Positions 38,198-47,570 are shown, counted from the first letter of the stretch. The stretch is DNA of 64,000 nt from an uncultured Psychroserpens sp. (GCF_947503375.1 NZ_CANNDQ010000009.1:31754-95753), one strand, 5' to 3'. Numbers and translations are program-made. Notes: a model not told the origin generated them from the letters alone.

Positions 38198-38707
38198 ATG
38201 GATACGAAAAAAATAGCTGAACTTGAAGCAGAGATTAACTCATTAAAAAAGAAAATAAAATCCAATAGCAGTGTCGATAGAATTTTCAAAATCGTTGCTA
38301 CTATAGCTACTTTATCAACAATTTTAGTAGGTATATTTAATTATTCAGATAAAAAGGAGGGCGAGTTTAGAAAGGTATTTTGGGAGAAGCGATTTGAGTT
38401 TTATCAAAAAGTAACAGATTTAGCAGCGGCTATAGCCATTGCAAAAGATTTGGAATCTGTTAAAGATGAAAGAGAAAAGTTTTGGATCTTATATTGGGGA
38501 AAACTTTCTATGATAGAAGATCAAGCCGTTTTCGATGCAATGGTTAATTATGGTGACCATTTATTCAATCAAGAGAAAATGGGGCAAAAAGCGTATGGCT
38601 TGAAACAACGGTCTTATCTTCTTGCAAGAGCTTGTCGAAATTCTTTAAAGGAAACTTGGGAGCCTGTTGTACTTGACGATATAAAAGAAAATATGAATGC
38701 AAATTAA
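38198..38707 (+). CDS. Hypothetical protein with coiled coil and one membrane helix
   Basis: A 169-residue protein with no family I recognise. An N-terminal coiled coil (about 3-22, KKIAELEAEINSLKKKIKS) is followed by a membrane helix (about 30-47), then a soluble helical region with FWEKRFEFYQKVTDLAAAIA. The arrangement resembles small single-pass proteins of unknown function. It stands alone after a 226-base gap in which I see no gene or clear signal. Confidence 0.7.
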   Translation: MDTKKIAELEAEINSLKKKIKSNSSVDRIFKIVATIATLSTILVGIFNYSDKKEGEFRKVFWEKRFEFYQKVTDLAAAIAIAKDLESVKDEREKFWILYWGKLSMIEDQAVFDAMVNYGDHLFNQEKMGQKAYGLKQRSYLLARACRNSLKETWEPVVLDDIKENMNAN

Positions 38708-38718
38708 GATTATAGACT

Positions 38719-39063
38719 TTAATTTGCTTTACACCAAATGGCTAATTCATTTCCTGAAGGATCGATAAAATGGAATCTTTTTCCGCCAGGAAAAGAAAAG
38801 ATGTCTACCGAAATTTTACCGCCTAGAGCAATGATTTTTTGCTTAATAATTTCTAGTTGGTTATGATATAATACCACTAAAGCACCATGAATAATAGGTC
38901 TATCCGTTTTTTCAAAGCCACCTTCCAATCCACTATTTGTAAATGCGGTATAGGTTGGGCCATAATCTGTGAACGTCCAACCAAATGCATCACTATAAAA
39001 ATGTTTAATGGCTTCTAAGTCTTTAGCTTTAAGTTCAATATAATTGATATGATTATCTTTCAT
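38719..39063 (-). CDS. VOC/glyoxalase superfamily protein
   Basis: A 114-residue single VOC module. Metal-site candidates are His4 (NHINYIEL or similar opening), the middle motif IHGALVVLYH and the last ligand glutamate in DPSGNELAIW. Half-size VOC proteins usually form dimers. The substrate is unknown. It is the last gene of a minus-strand cluster running from 40840 to 38719. Confidence 0.85.
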   Translation of the reverse strand: MKDNHINYIELKAKDLEAIKHFYSDAFGWTFTDYGPTYTAFTNSGLEGGFEKTDRPIIHGALVVLYHNQLEIIKQKIIALGGKISVDIFSFPGGKRFHFIDPSGNELAIWCKAN

Positions 39064-39074
39064 TGTAACTTGAT

Positions 39075-39902
39075 TTAATTGGTAATGGCAACTACTCGCA
39101 ATGGCGCACCACTACCACCTTTTATCTTCATTGGCAGTGCTATAATCTCAAAACTATTTAAAGGTAATTGATCAAGGTTGGTAAGATTTTCAAACACAGG
39201 AATATTTTGATCTAGTAATATCACATGGCTTTTGAAATATTCTGATTGACCATAATCTATACTTGGTGTGTCAATTCCAATAGCATTAATATTTCGCTTG
39301 TCTATTAACCATTGTGCAGCTTCAGGAGAAAGTCCTGGAAAATGGAGTTGTTTAACTGCATGTTCACCTCGTTGATCAGTTCCTAGATATTTAAGTTTGT
39401 CTGGATAGTATTTTGAAAAATCGGTTTGTAATATAACGATGCAATCCTCAGGTAAAGCCATATTTTGTTTATTTTCCCAATCTAAAAAATCTTGAACGGT
39501 AATTAAATAATCTGGATTTGTAAACGCATTTTTAGAGACATCTATTTTAATGGCATTTCCAATAAGTCGTTCCAAAGGTATTTGCTCTACAGATTGTCCT
39601 TTTTCAGAAAAATGAATAGGCGCATCAATGTGTGTTCCTCCATGTTCTGCAGTACTAAAGTTATTGGCAGCATAGAAGTAACCTTTATTCGTTTGCCCAT
39701 TAAAAACAGTATCTAATTCGAATTCTTTTGATGTTACCCAATAAATAGTTTCATCTGAATATACATGAGATAAATCAATGATGGTTTTTTCTTTATGTTT
39801 AACTGGTGTTGGCTTGTCTTCATCTTCTCTGTTAGAAGCTGTGTTTTGACAGGCATTTAAAACTAGAAATGTAATGATGGTATAATATTGAATTGTTTTC
39901 AT
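39075..39902 (-). CDS. Cyclase family protein (kynurenine formamidase-like), lipoprotein
   Basis: A 275-residue exported hydrolase with a lipobox (LNACQNT). The family metal-binding motif HGGTHIDAPIHF is at about 90-101, close to the HxGTHxDxPxH signature. Later blocks are PEAAQWLIDKRNINAIGID and the end GSGAPLRVVAI. Members hydrolyse N-formylkynurenine or isatin. Here the export signal suggests another amide or cyclic substrate. Only about 1 base separates it from the DUF985 gene upstream. Confidence 0.9.
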   Translation of the reverse strand: MKTIQYYTIITFLVLNACQNTASNREDEDKPTPVKHKEKTIIDLSHVYSDETIYWVTSKEFELDTVFNGQTNKGYFYAANNFSTAEHGGTHIDAPIHFSEKGQSVEQIPLERLIGNAIKIDVSKNAFTNPDYLITVQDFLDWENKQNMALPEDCIVILQTDFSKYYPDKLKYLGTDQRGEHAVKQLHFPGLSPEAAQWLIDKRNINAIGIDTPSIDYGQSEYFKSHVILLDQNIPVFENLTNLDQLPLNSFEIIALPMKIKGGSGAPLRVVAITN

Positions 39903-39903
39903 C

Positions 39904-40407
39904 TTAGTGATTTGTAAATTTTGAAATTACTGTGTTGTGCTCTGGGAATAAGGTACTCAATTCTTTTTCACTAATCAATTCAAAATCTTCAAAGCTGAAA
40001 CCAGGAGCTACAGTGCAGCCTACTAGTGCAAATGCGTTAGTTTTAATTACTTCTGCTGCAAACCAATAACCACCAGGTACAATTAGTTGTGGTGTTTCGT
40101 TATTTGAAAAATCAGTGCCAATGCTATGTGTGGTGAGATCGCCTTCTGGAGATATCATATGAAGTCTTATGGGAGCACCATAATAAAAATGCCAAATTTC
40201 ATCTTGTTTGATCTTATGAAATGCTGAAAAGTTTTCTGATGTAAGTAAAAAATAAATACAAGTTGAGTAATTGCGATCACTACTGTAACTTGGATGTAGG
40301 CTATCGGTTTTAATTTTGCCACTACTACGATACGTTTCTTTAAAATAACCACCTTCTGGATGAGGTTTTAAACTGAGCACCTCAATAATTTGTTCTTTAG
40401 TATTCAT
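39904..40407 (-). CDS. DUF985 cupin protein
   Basis: A cytoplasmic cupin of about 167 residues. The opening LKPHPEGGYFKETYRSS is diagnostic of DUF985 (cupin_5). The cupin fold follows, with EIWHFYYGAPIRLHMISPEG near 75 and VAPGFSFEDFEL near 145. I prefer the ATG at 40407 (MNTKEQII); another ATG lies three codons upstream. The start region overlaps the end of the SRPBCC gene, suggesting co-translation. Confidence 0.87.
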   Translation of the reverse strand: MNTKEQIIEVLSLKPHPEGGYFKETYRSSGKIKTDSLHPSYSSDRNYSTCIYFLLTSENFSAFHKIKQDEIWHFYYGAPIRLHMISPEGDLTTHSIGTDFSNNETPQLIVPGGYWFAAEVIKTNAFALVGCTVAPGFSFEDFELISEKELSTLFPEHNTVISKFTNH

Positions 40408-40840
40408 TTTCTGCAAATGTTTTAAATTGGTTCATCCACTTCTGACTTTGTTTTTTAAACATGTTTGGGAATAGTTTTGATAATAGCTTGGGCATAAATC
40501 CATTAAATCTAGTGTAAGTTACCTTTGAAGTGTATTTAGTTTTGTTTTTAGAAATTTTTTCGAATCTAGTGGTTTGTGTGTTTGTCATGTGAACATGTTC
40601 GTATAACGCTTTTTTTTCTCTTGGTAAATCATTACAAATTATAGTTTCAATCAATTCTATGCTTCGTTTTCCTTGCTGTAATATAATTTTAGATTTTGCA
40701 TCAATAGTGTTGGCTTTCCCTTCTAATAGCTCTATGGATTGAAATCCATCTTGCCATTTATGAAAATTTGTTTCATCAGACCAGAGTTTTACTACAATAT
40801 CTATGGGTAAATTGATATCAATCGTATATTGGTAAGTCAT
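40397..40840 (-). CDS. SRPBCC family (START/Bet v1-like) protein
   Basis: A 147-residue soluble protein with the SRPBCC fold: an opening beta strand (YTIDINLPIDIVVKLWSDE), the substrate-cavity strands, and a long C-terminal helix (KKQSQKWMNQFKTFAENEY). Such proteins bind small hydrophobic ligands. It is the first gene of the short cluster with DUF985, cyclase and VOC genes, which may together act on one small molecule. Confidence 0.82.
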   Translation of the reverse strand: MTYQYTIDINLPIDIVVKLWSDETNFHKWQDGFQSIELLEGKANTIDAKSKIILQQGKRSIELIETIICNDLPREKKALYEHVHMTNTQTTRFEKISKNKTKYTSKVTYTRFNGFMPKLLSKLFPNMFKKQSQKWMNQFKTFAENEY

Positions 40841-41006
40841 GCTATTTATATTTTAATATTGTTAGTATGTATCTTCAACTAAATTAGTAAAAGATAATAA
40901 ACTAGTGATTAATGACTTAATACACTTCAATAACTTCTATTTGCTTAATATTCAGTTTTTTTGTGATACTCTTACTTTTAAGATATAATAATCTGAATCA
41001 TAGAAT

Positions 41007-41645
41007 TTATTTCTGTTTCATTATTGCTATTAAAACGGTATGGTTTTCACTTAAACTGTTTGATGTGATGTACTTTTTAGTGAATTCTTTAATTATTGTG
41101 AAAGCGTTAATTTCTAGCTCTTTTTTAATCATATCTAAATTGTGATAATAAAAATATGTACGATCATTAGTGCTGCCAGAGATGAACCCAGAATTGTCAT
41201 AATCACCACTAACAAAACTGAGGTAAAGTATTCCAAAGTTTTTGAGTAAATACCTGCAATTAGTGATGAATTTTTTACAATCCTGTTGCGACATGTACGG
41301 AATGCAGAATCCGCACACTATGGCATCGAAGGTCTTATCGATGCTTAGCAGATTTCTAGTATCCATGATTTCAAACACAGCAGTTGGATTATTCTTTTTT
41401 GCCAACTGAATCATGTTTTTAGAGATGTCAATTCCTTTAATGCTCAAGTTTGGATTTTGTGTTAATAGGTATTTGGTAATATTCCCAGGTCCACAACCAA
41501 TGTCTAAGATAGAAGCGTTGGTTTTTTGAATTAAACCAAGAAATACATTGTAGGTATCGTCATATAAATCTAAACCCATAAATTGATCTTGATAGCGTTT
41601 TGCTATCCGATCCCAGGTGTTAAAGGTTTCTTGGTATTTATCCAT
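41007..41645 (-). CDS. Class I SAM-dependent methyltransferase
   Basis: A 212-residue methyltransferase. The SAM-binding glycine-rich motif I is ILDIGCGPGNITKYL near 43-57, followed by IKGIDISKNMIQLAKKN (motif II with the ribose-binding acid) and FDAIVCGFCIPYMS. The substrate is unknown; the fold is like UbiE/COQ5-type enzymes. It stands alone, with about 140 bases to each neighbour. Confidence 0.9.
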   Translation of the reverse strand: MDKYQETFNTWDRIAKRYQDQFMGLDLYDDTYNVFLGLIQKTNASILDIGCGPGNITKYLLTQNPNLSIKGIDISKNMIQLAKKNNPTAVFEIMDTRNLLSIDKTFDAIVCGFCIPYMSQQDCKKFITNCRYLLKNFGILYLSFVSGDYDNSGFISGSTNDRTYFYYHNLDMIKKELEINAFTIIKEFTKKYITSNSLSENHTVLIAIMKQK

Positions 41646-41786
41646 TTAATATAGATATCAATCAGTTTTGAAATTATACATAATGTATTCTTGTATAATT
41701 TGCACATGATTTTATTGTCCAGATACAATATAGTAAAATTTAAAAAGTCTGCATTTTACCAAAACGAACAATTTATTATATATGTT

Positions 41787-43106
41787 TTATTTATTTGCTG
41801 TAAATAAAACTTTGAAAGGGTCATTTGAAATCCATTGTTTTGCAGACTTTTTTATTTGCTCAGCAGTTAGATGCTGTTGAATTTGAAGTTTCTCAAAATA
41901 AGCATTTGGATTTCCATGATTAAGTAAACTTTTGCCTAAAAGTTCTGTTCTGCTCCATTGAAAACCAAGAGATTTTTGTTGATCTCTAACATTAGCGATT
42001 TCTAATTTTATGGCATTTTCTAAATCTAATATTGATATTGGTTTTTTTGCTAGGTTCCTAATTTTACTTAGAACTAATTCTTTTATTAGTATGCTTTCTT
42101 CAGCATTTGAAAATTGAATTTGAACTAAAAATTGTGCCGCATTCATATAAAAATTTGCTTTGACATTGCATTTTATAATAGATGAAGGAAAAAAATGTTT
42201 AGCTTTAAAGGTATTATTTAGATGTGAAGCAATGAGTTGAATAGCAGCCTCTTCTTCTATTTTTAATTTTGGAATGGCCCAAGAAAAAACTATCGTATTT
42301 ATAGAATCATTTGGGTGAGGTGCTTTCATAATAATTTTTCCGGTCGATTGGTCTATTTTTTTATTCTTGATATTGCTAGGTAATTTCTGCTTTGATGGAA
42401 TATTTCTAAAGTAATTTTCAATTAAACTTTTAGCTTTCTCAATTTCAAAGTTACCAACGACAAATAGTACAACATTATTAGAATAAATGATATCATCATA
42501 ACGCATTCTTAAATCGTCTAATTGAAAGTTTTTATTATTTGCTATGTTTCCATAACCATTGGCAGTATATGGATGATTTTCACCAAATGTTCCTTCATTG
42601 ATTATTAAACTTCCTTGAGCACTCCATATTGGGTTTTTAGCATTCCTTTCAATTTCTTCTATAACTCTTTTTCTTTGATATTCAACATTTTTGTCTTGTA
42701 TGGCTTTTGCTCCAGCTTTTAATCTACCAGAAGTACGTTCTATAACCAACTCTAACCCTTCAGATTTACTTTCCCAATAAAATCTCGTAAAATCCTTTTT
42801 GACTTGTGCATTACTGTTGTGGTAATACTCTTTGAATAATTTTTTTCTTTTGATTGAATCCATTGGACTATAGGGCATAATATGCTCGAAAAAATGTTGT
42901 AGGCCATACTGATTTCGACTATCTAATGACGTTCCGTTTTTAAGCCAAAATTCTACTGAAACAGCTTTGGTAGTTTCATCTGGTTGTAAAACGATTTCTA
43001 AACCGTTTGATAACGTATAGTATTGATAATCCAGCAATAATGAATCAACTTGACTATTAACATTAGAACAGACAATAAATAGAACGAATAAATTAAAGAT
43101 TCTCAT
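41787..43106 (-). CDS. M16 family zinc peptidase
   Basis: A 439-residue exported peptidase (signal peptide about 1-18, CSNVNSQ). The inverted zinc motif HFFEH of M16 is present in YGLQHFFEHIM near 75, and later glutamates near RKRVIEEIERN complete the site. A second M16 domain follows (about 225-430), starting APHPNDSINTIVFSWAIP. The family clips peptides in the periplasm. It is the last ordinary gene before the repeat-rich region. Confidence 0.9.
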   Translation of the reverse strand: MRIFNLFVLFIVCSNVNSQVDSLLLDYQYYTLSNGLEIVLQPDETTKAVSVEFWLKNGTSLDSRNQYGLQHFFEHIMPYSPMDSIKRKKLFKEYYHNSNAQVKKDFTRFYWESKSEGLELVIERTSGRLKAGAKAIQDKNVEYQRKRVIEEIERNAKNPIWSAQGSLIINEGTFGENHPYTANGYGNIANNKNFQLDDLRMRYDDIIYSNNVVLFVVGNFEIEKAKSLIENYFRNIPSKQKLPSNIKNKKIDQSTGKIIMKAPHPNDSINTIVFSWAIPKLKIEEEAAIQLIASHLNNTFKAKHFFPSSIIKCNVKANFYMNAAQFLVQIQFSNAEESILIKELVLSKIRNLAKKPISILDLENAIKLEIANVRDQQKSLGFQWSRTELLGKSLLNHGNPNAYFEKLQIQQHLTAEQIKKSAKQWISNDPFKVLFTANK

Positions 43107-43318
43107 GATATATCAACATTTTAAGATTATAATAAAGATTAAAAACTCAAGTAATTGTTACACTTGATATAAAATGACTACTACTTGTTTTTGCGTAGCT
43201 TGTAAAATATTAAACCAATAATGTTTTAATTGTAGTTATTCGTTTATCTAAAGAGATAAATTAAAATAGAGTAGGAAAGTGGTATTAATTATAATAGGTT
43301 GTTGTAAGTAGTGGTTTC

Positions 43319-44044
43319 TTAATTAAATAGTTCAATAGTATAGTCTAGAAGTTCTTTATTACCATATTTGCCATGTCCGGGAACGACTATTTCTACTTCG
43401 GTTAATTCAGTTTTGATTTTTGAGACCGTAATTGGCCATTCAGCTATATTCGCATCTTCAAGATTTCCTTTTTGGGCTCCTATTTCTTTTATTAAGCATC
43501 CACCAAAGATTGCTTTTTCATGCTCGATATAACCTATAATATTATCCTTTGTATGTCCTTGTCCAAAATGCTTTGCAATAACCATTTCATTCCCAATTTT
43601 AATTTTAAACGATTTATCAAAACTATTTTGAGGCCATACTTGGCTGTTTTTTTTTGCGAGATCAATCGTTAGTTTATTAGCATAAGATTTAATTCCGTTT
43701 GAGTGAAATTCTTTCAATCCGCCAAGACAATCAATATGAAAGTGTGTGGCGATAATTGCTTTGATATTTTTTTTTCCAGTCCAATCAATTAATTCTGCAG
43801 CTGCTTTATTATTTACAGGTGTGTCAAAAATTATCACTTCATTTTGATTAAAATAAATAATTCCATTACAAGGGATTTTTCCATAATCTTTAGTATCTAA
43901 ATAAGAAATATGTTGATAGAGGTTTTCAGTAATCTTTACGATCTTTAAATTTTCTGAATGATAAGGATTAGGTGAAAATTTATTAGAATTACAACTATTT
44001 AAGGTAATTATGATTCCTAATATAAGTATTATGTTTCTCATCAT
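43319..44044 (-). CDS. Subclass B1 metallo-beta-lactamase, lipoprotein
   Basis: A 241-residue di-zinc hydrolase of the B1 group (BlaB/IND relatives). All ligands are present: His101, His103 and Asp105 in ATHFHIDCLGG; His164 in GQGHTKDNI; Cys183 in FGGCLIKE; His224 in VPGHGKYG. Lys186 and the NLEDANIAEWP block also match B1 enzymes. An N-terminal lipobox (LNSC, Cys18) suggests membrane anchoring. The gene lies at the left end of the repeat array, with GTTGTAAGTA just after its stop and a degenerate site just before its start. Carbapenem hydrolysis is expected from the family but not shown by sequence. Confidence 0.93.
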   Translation of the reverse strand: MMRNIILILGIIITLNSCNSNKFSPNPYHSENLKIVKITENLYQHISYLDTKDYGKIPCNGIIYFNQNEVIIFDTPVNNKAAAELIDWTGKKNIKAIIATHFHIDCLGGLKEFHSNGIKSYANKLTIDLAKKNSQVWPQNSFDKSFKIKIGNEMVIAKHFGQGHTKDNIIGYIEHEKAIFGGCLIKEIGAQKGNLEDANIAEWPITVSKIKTELTEVEIVVPGHGKYGNKELLDYTIELFN

Positions 44045-44046
44045 TA

Positions 44047-44180
44047 TTAACGATATGTTCGTTTATAGTTTGCTTTGCTCGCGTGTTGCTGTGAACATTA
44101 AGAGAGCAAAAAACAGACACCTAGTTTGAAAATCCGCTAGAATATTCAGGTAGTTATTAGATACTATAAACGTTGTTAGC
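44047..44180. repeat. attC-like site 1 (degenerate)
   Basis: Outer arms CGTTTATAG (44060-44068) and CTATAAACG (44164-44172) are exact inverted repeats of 9 bp, outside which lie TTAAC and GTTAGC boxes. The sequence differs from the main family, but the arm layout is the same. Confidence 0.6.
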
Positions 44181-44188
44181 AAGTGGTT

Positions 44189-44878
44189 TTATTTAGATAT
44201 TTTTTCAATTAACAATTGTCTTTCCTTATTAGAATCTATATCGTTTATGAATTTCAAATACTCTTTCTTTGATTCAAATATCTCAAAATTTAAATTTGTT
44301 AAAAAATCAAAAGTCATGAATGCTTTTGGCTTTCCAAATATGTACTTTTCCGGAAAAACTTTAAAATCTGTTACAATAGAAATTTCAGGATATCCTTTGA
44401 AAAAGATCAATCGAGAGAAATTATCATTTTCTAAACCGTCTTTAAGAAACACTATTAAAGGCATTGCGCCTTTTTCTGCCAGCTCATATTTATTAATAGA
44501 GTCATTTTTAGTTTTAATCCGCTTATATCGAATAGAATCTATTTCAGCACTTTGATTTTCAGTCAAGAGTTCATTTTCTGCAGAAATAGAATATATTTTT
44601 TCTTTAGAATAAATTTTGATTCCTATTAAATCGTTTTGATAACTCCAATACATTTGAATTAATTCGTCATCTATTAAAACAAAATCAACATGTTTAGGTG
44701 TATTTGAAACTATATTGTTTTTGATACTTTCCTTTTTTTCAGGATAATCCTTGATCATATCCAAAAGACTATTTGAAGTAACTTTATATCTAACACTTTG
44801 TATTTCCTGTCCAGTCAAAATTATTGACTGAAAAGTTAGGGTTAGAAGTAGTATTAGTGTTTTTAGTTTGACCTTCAT
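44189..44878 (-). CDS. Hypothetical secreted protein
   Basis: A 229-residue protein with a signal peptide (about 1-23, ending ILTGQEIQ). The rest is beta-rich with a helical end, in a layout that resembles GLPGLI-type flavobacterial secreted proteins (SVRYKVTSNSLLDM at the start), but I cannot confirm a family. The stop lies about 10 bases from site 1 and the start about 10 bases from site 2, as for other cassette genes. Confidence 0.7.
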   Translation of the reverse strand: MKVKLKTLILLLTLTFQSIILTGQEIQSVRYKVTSNSLLDMIKDYPEKKESIKNNIVSNTPKHVDFVLIDDELIQMYWSYQNDLIGIKIYSKEKIYSISAENELLTENQSAEIDSIRYKRIKTKNDSINKYELAEKGAMPLIVFLKDGLENDNFSRLIFFKGYPEISIVTDFKVFPEKYIFGKPKAFMTFDFLTNLNFEIFESKKEYLKFINDIDSNKERQLLIEKISK

Positions 44879-44884
44879 TTAACC

Positions 44885-45210
44885 TGTTGTTAATATATTC
44901 TTGTATAGTTTGTGCGGAAACGACTAGTGGAAGTTCGCTAGTAAATCTGATTGAGATTAAAAGTAATATTTTTTATGGAAAAAAGCGGTAATAATTAAAA
45001 TGGAATATAAAAATGCATTATTCATAATTATGTTGGTTTAGATCATCTATAACTGAAAAGTAAACATGGTCCTGATTTGAGAGTTAAAAGATAGCGAATT
45101 CTGTAGCAATACTTTGCGGAAAGGATATCAAATTACTTTTAATCACCGATGGCACACGTTTTGGCTCGAAGTCTACATAAGGTGTTTGACTATATATTGT
45201 GTTGTAGGTG
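44885..45210. repeat. attC-like site 2 (long, degenerate)
   Basis: A 330-bp stretch without genes. Its left end reads CTTGTATAGTTTGTGCG (from 44900) and its right end CTATATATTGTGTTGTAGG (from 45190), weakly inverted. Part of its interior (45071-45184) is a diverged copy of the composite element seen three times further right. Confidence 0.45.
45071..45184. repeat. Diverged fragment of the composite element
   Basis: Shared blocks in the same order as the 349-bp elements: AAAAGATA, ATCAAATTACT, GATGGC, ACGTTTT, GCTCGAAG and AAGG. The arms CTCAGGGTTAAAC are lost, so this is an old or eroded copy. Confidence 0.6.
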
Positions 45211-45239
45211 GTTTTCTATCCTTCATTTCTTAGATAATT

Positions 45240-46649
45240 CTAATCTACTTGCTTAATACCTAAAACATTAGCGTTAATTCTAAAAATTTCGCCAGACACT
45301 TTGTTTTCTTCAATATCTAATTTAATTGGTAATACACCAACAGAAATGGGCTGTTTCCCTCCACCTATTGCATAAATCCAAAGCTTGCCATATCTCCAAA
45401 AAGCGTCAGATATCGGAAAATTTTGTGCCTCATGGAAATTAAAAGATCCATAATTATCTTTTAAGAGAAACAAGTCTAATTTACCATTATAAATATTTTC
45501 TTGTATAGAAATATCTAATTTATAGTTCCCAACATCTCCAATTTTAAGCTCACTAATCTTTTCACCTTTGATAGCTGCAATGTATCGTTTTGATAACAAT
45601 TCAAATTCACTTCTTTCTATTGGTGCATGCCTCATATTGCTTACAATTGCAATACTAAGATTGTATTCAGGAAAAACAAGTAAGCCACAAGTACTGCCTG
45701 GTGTTCGTCCATCTCCCCAATACATCATTTCATCATCCCAACTTGTTCTTTGTCCCCAGCCCAAACCTTCTTTAGTTTTCAAAGTATCATTGAGCGTTCT
45801 TGGCGAGGTCAAGATATTTAAATCTTCTCTTGTTAGGTAACTAGAATTAAAAGTATGTGCAGAACCAAATTTAACTAAATCAATTGCGGTTGATAAATAT
45901 CCACTACCAGCCCATTTTGCACTAAGATCTATAAAAGGTGAATGCTCTGGCTCGCGAATAGTATTATACTGGTAAAAGCCAGTTCTATTAATGATTATTT
46001 TTTTTTGATCGTCAACTTCTGTTTGATTCATTTTTAGAGGTTTAAATACTAAATCCTTCATAGCATTTTGAAAACTCTTTTTTGTTACACTTTCAATAAT
46101 TGCTGCAAGAACTGTATAAGCATAACTTGAGTAGGTTACATCCTCATCAGGATTATGTACTAAAGGACGGTCTTTAAATTTTTTTAGCGCTTCATCAGTA
46201 GTTTGATAATAATGCACATCTAAGGCATCATTCTCATCAATATAATGACCTATACCACTAGTATGTTGAGCAATTTGCTCAATAGTAATATTTTCCCATG
46301 AATTTGGTATAGAATCAAGGTATTTAGAAATTGGATCTTGTAAGTTAATCAACTCTTGTTTGTGAAGCTTATAAATTGCAGTTCCCGTGAGTAACTTGGA
46401 AACACTAGCAATTCTAAATTTACTTTTTTCACTCGTAGGAATATTGTGCTCAAGGTTTGAATAACCGTAGGATTTATTCCAAACAAGACTGTCTTTATGG
46501 CTTACTGCTATTGATAATCCGGCAATATTACTTTCCTTAACTAGTTTTGAAATTATTCTATCGGTTGCTGAATTTGCTGGTTTAAAATTTTGAGCAAAAC
46601 ATATATTACTTTGAATAATAATATATAATAAAAAAACAGTTCTCATCAT
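45240..46649 (-). CDS. Secreted serine hydrolase, beta-lactamase/PBP4-like fold
   Basis: A 469-residue exported hydrolase (signal peptide about 1-20, CFAQN). The nucleophile motif is IASVSKLLTG (SxxK, near 80) and the second motif YSSYAYT (YxS) is near 170. GDGRTPGSTCG may take the place of the HxG box. A C-terminal beta domain follows (about 370-469). It shares a unit with the AraC gene upstream, with a gap of 60 bases and no repeat between them. The serine hydrolase at 11720 has the same partnership. Confidence 0.85.
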   Translation of the reverse strand: MMRTVFLLYIIIQSNICFAQNFKPANSATDRIISKLVKESNIAGLSIAVSHKDSLVWNKSYGYSNLEHNIPTSEKSKFRIASVSKLLTGTAIYKLHKQELINLQDPISKYLDSIPNSWENITIEQIAQHTSGIGHYIDENDALDVHYYQTTDEALKKFKDRPLVHNPDEDVTYSSYAYTVLAAIIESVTKKSFQNAMKDLVFKPLKMNQTEVDDQKKIIINRTGFYQYNTIREPEHSPFIDLSAKWAGSGYLSTAIDLVKFGSAHTFNSSYLTREDLNILTSPRTLNDTLKTKEGLGWGQRTSWDDEMMYWGDGRTPGSTCGLLVFPEYNLSIAIVSNMRHAPIERSEFELLSKRYIAAIKGEKISELKIGDVGNYKLDISIQENIYNGKLDLFLLKDNYGSFNFHEAQNFPISDAFWRYGKLWIYAIGGGKQPISVGVLPIKLDIEENKVSGEIFRINANVLGIKQVD

Positions 46650-46709
46650 TTTTTGATTTTAACCATAAACATACAAACACAAAATGTCTAAAAATTGTAA
46701 AAATGCAAA

Positions 46710-47543
46710 CTACAGATTTAAACTATTGTCGTATTGATAATTTGAAGACATGAAATTATTAGACGATAAAAATTTCTTAGGGGAAGTGGCTGCTATTAAT
46801 TGAAAGTCTCTAATGAAATGAGATTGGTCAAAATAACCAAATTTATAACTAAGTTCTGTTAATGAAATATTTGGATTGCTTTTAAAGTGATTTGTTAAAC
46901 TTCTTATTCTAATAACTCTAGCAAATTGTTTTGGACTAATTCCAATTTGCGCTACAAATTGCCTTTCTAAATATTGCCTACTTACATTTAGCAGATTTGT
47001 CAACTTTTTTACCGAAAATCCTATATGATTTTGAAAGATATAATTTACAGCAAAATAAATTAATTTTGAAAATTTGCTACTCGTTTTTTGAGATTGAATT
47101 AAAAAATCTTCAATATGTTTAAACGCTTCTTCTTTTGTGCTAGAGTTTACTACCATTCGTTGTAGTAAGCTTAATTTTGGGCTTACTAAATCATCAATAG
47201 CAATTGCTTTGTCTTTGTATAAATCTGCTTTATCTGGTAAAAACATACTCGTAGCCCACGGTTGAATTTTTAAACTTATTAATTTTTGTTCTCCTTTAGG
47301 TTTAAATTCAATTTTGCTAGTACTTTGTCCAATTACAAAGGCTGAATTTGAGTATGTTGATAAATTACGCTCATTCATTTTTATTGAAATTGGATCATGT
47401 TTGGAAAAATAAATCTCTACAAAACCATCTGGTAAAGTAGCACCGTTAGACACGAAATTTTCTGTCTTTGAAATTTCAAGTAAAGAAGCCTTTGCGATTA
47501 AGACGTTATATTCTGATTTTAAAGAAAAAAATTCAATATTCAT
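46710..47543 (-). CDS. AraC family transcriptional regulator (DUF6597-like N-terminus)
   Basis: A 277-residue regulator. The N-terminal domain (about 20-150) has DGFVEIYFSKHDPI, the sensory fold found in the regulator at 15486. The C-terminal HTH region (about 175-265) contains VKKLTNLLNVSRQYLERQFV and LSYKFGYFDQSHFIRDFQLI. It is directly upstream of the serine hydrolase on the same strand and probably controls it. Confidence 0.87.
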   Translation of the reverse strand: MNIEFFSLKSEYNVLIAKASLLEISKTENFVSNGATLPDGFVEIYFSKHDPISIKMNERNLSTYSNSAFVIGQSTSKIEFKPKGEQKLISLKIQPWATSMFLPDKADLYKDKAIAIDDLVSPKLSLLQRMVVNSSTKEEAFKHIEDFLIQSQKTSSKFSKLIYFAVNYIFQNHIGFSVKKLTNLLNVSRQYLERQFVAQIGISPKQFARVIRIRSLTNHFKSNPNISLTELSYKFGYFDQSHFIRDFQLIAATSPKKFLSSNNFMSSNYQYDNSLNL

Positions 47544-47570
47544 AAAAAATAAAGTGTCTTGTTAATAATT

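Noticed and set aside
41660..41786. Further attC-like site left of the array
   Set aside because: ATTCTTGTATAATTTGCAC near 41690 resembles the left end of site 2, but no matching right arm or box is visible.
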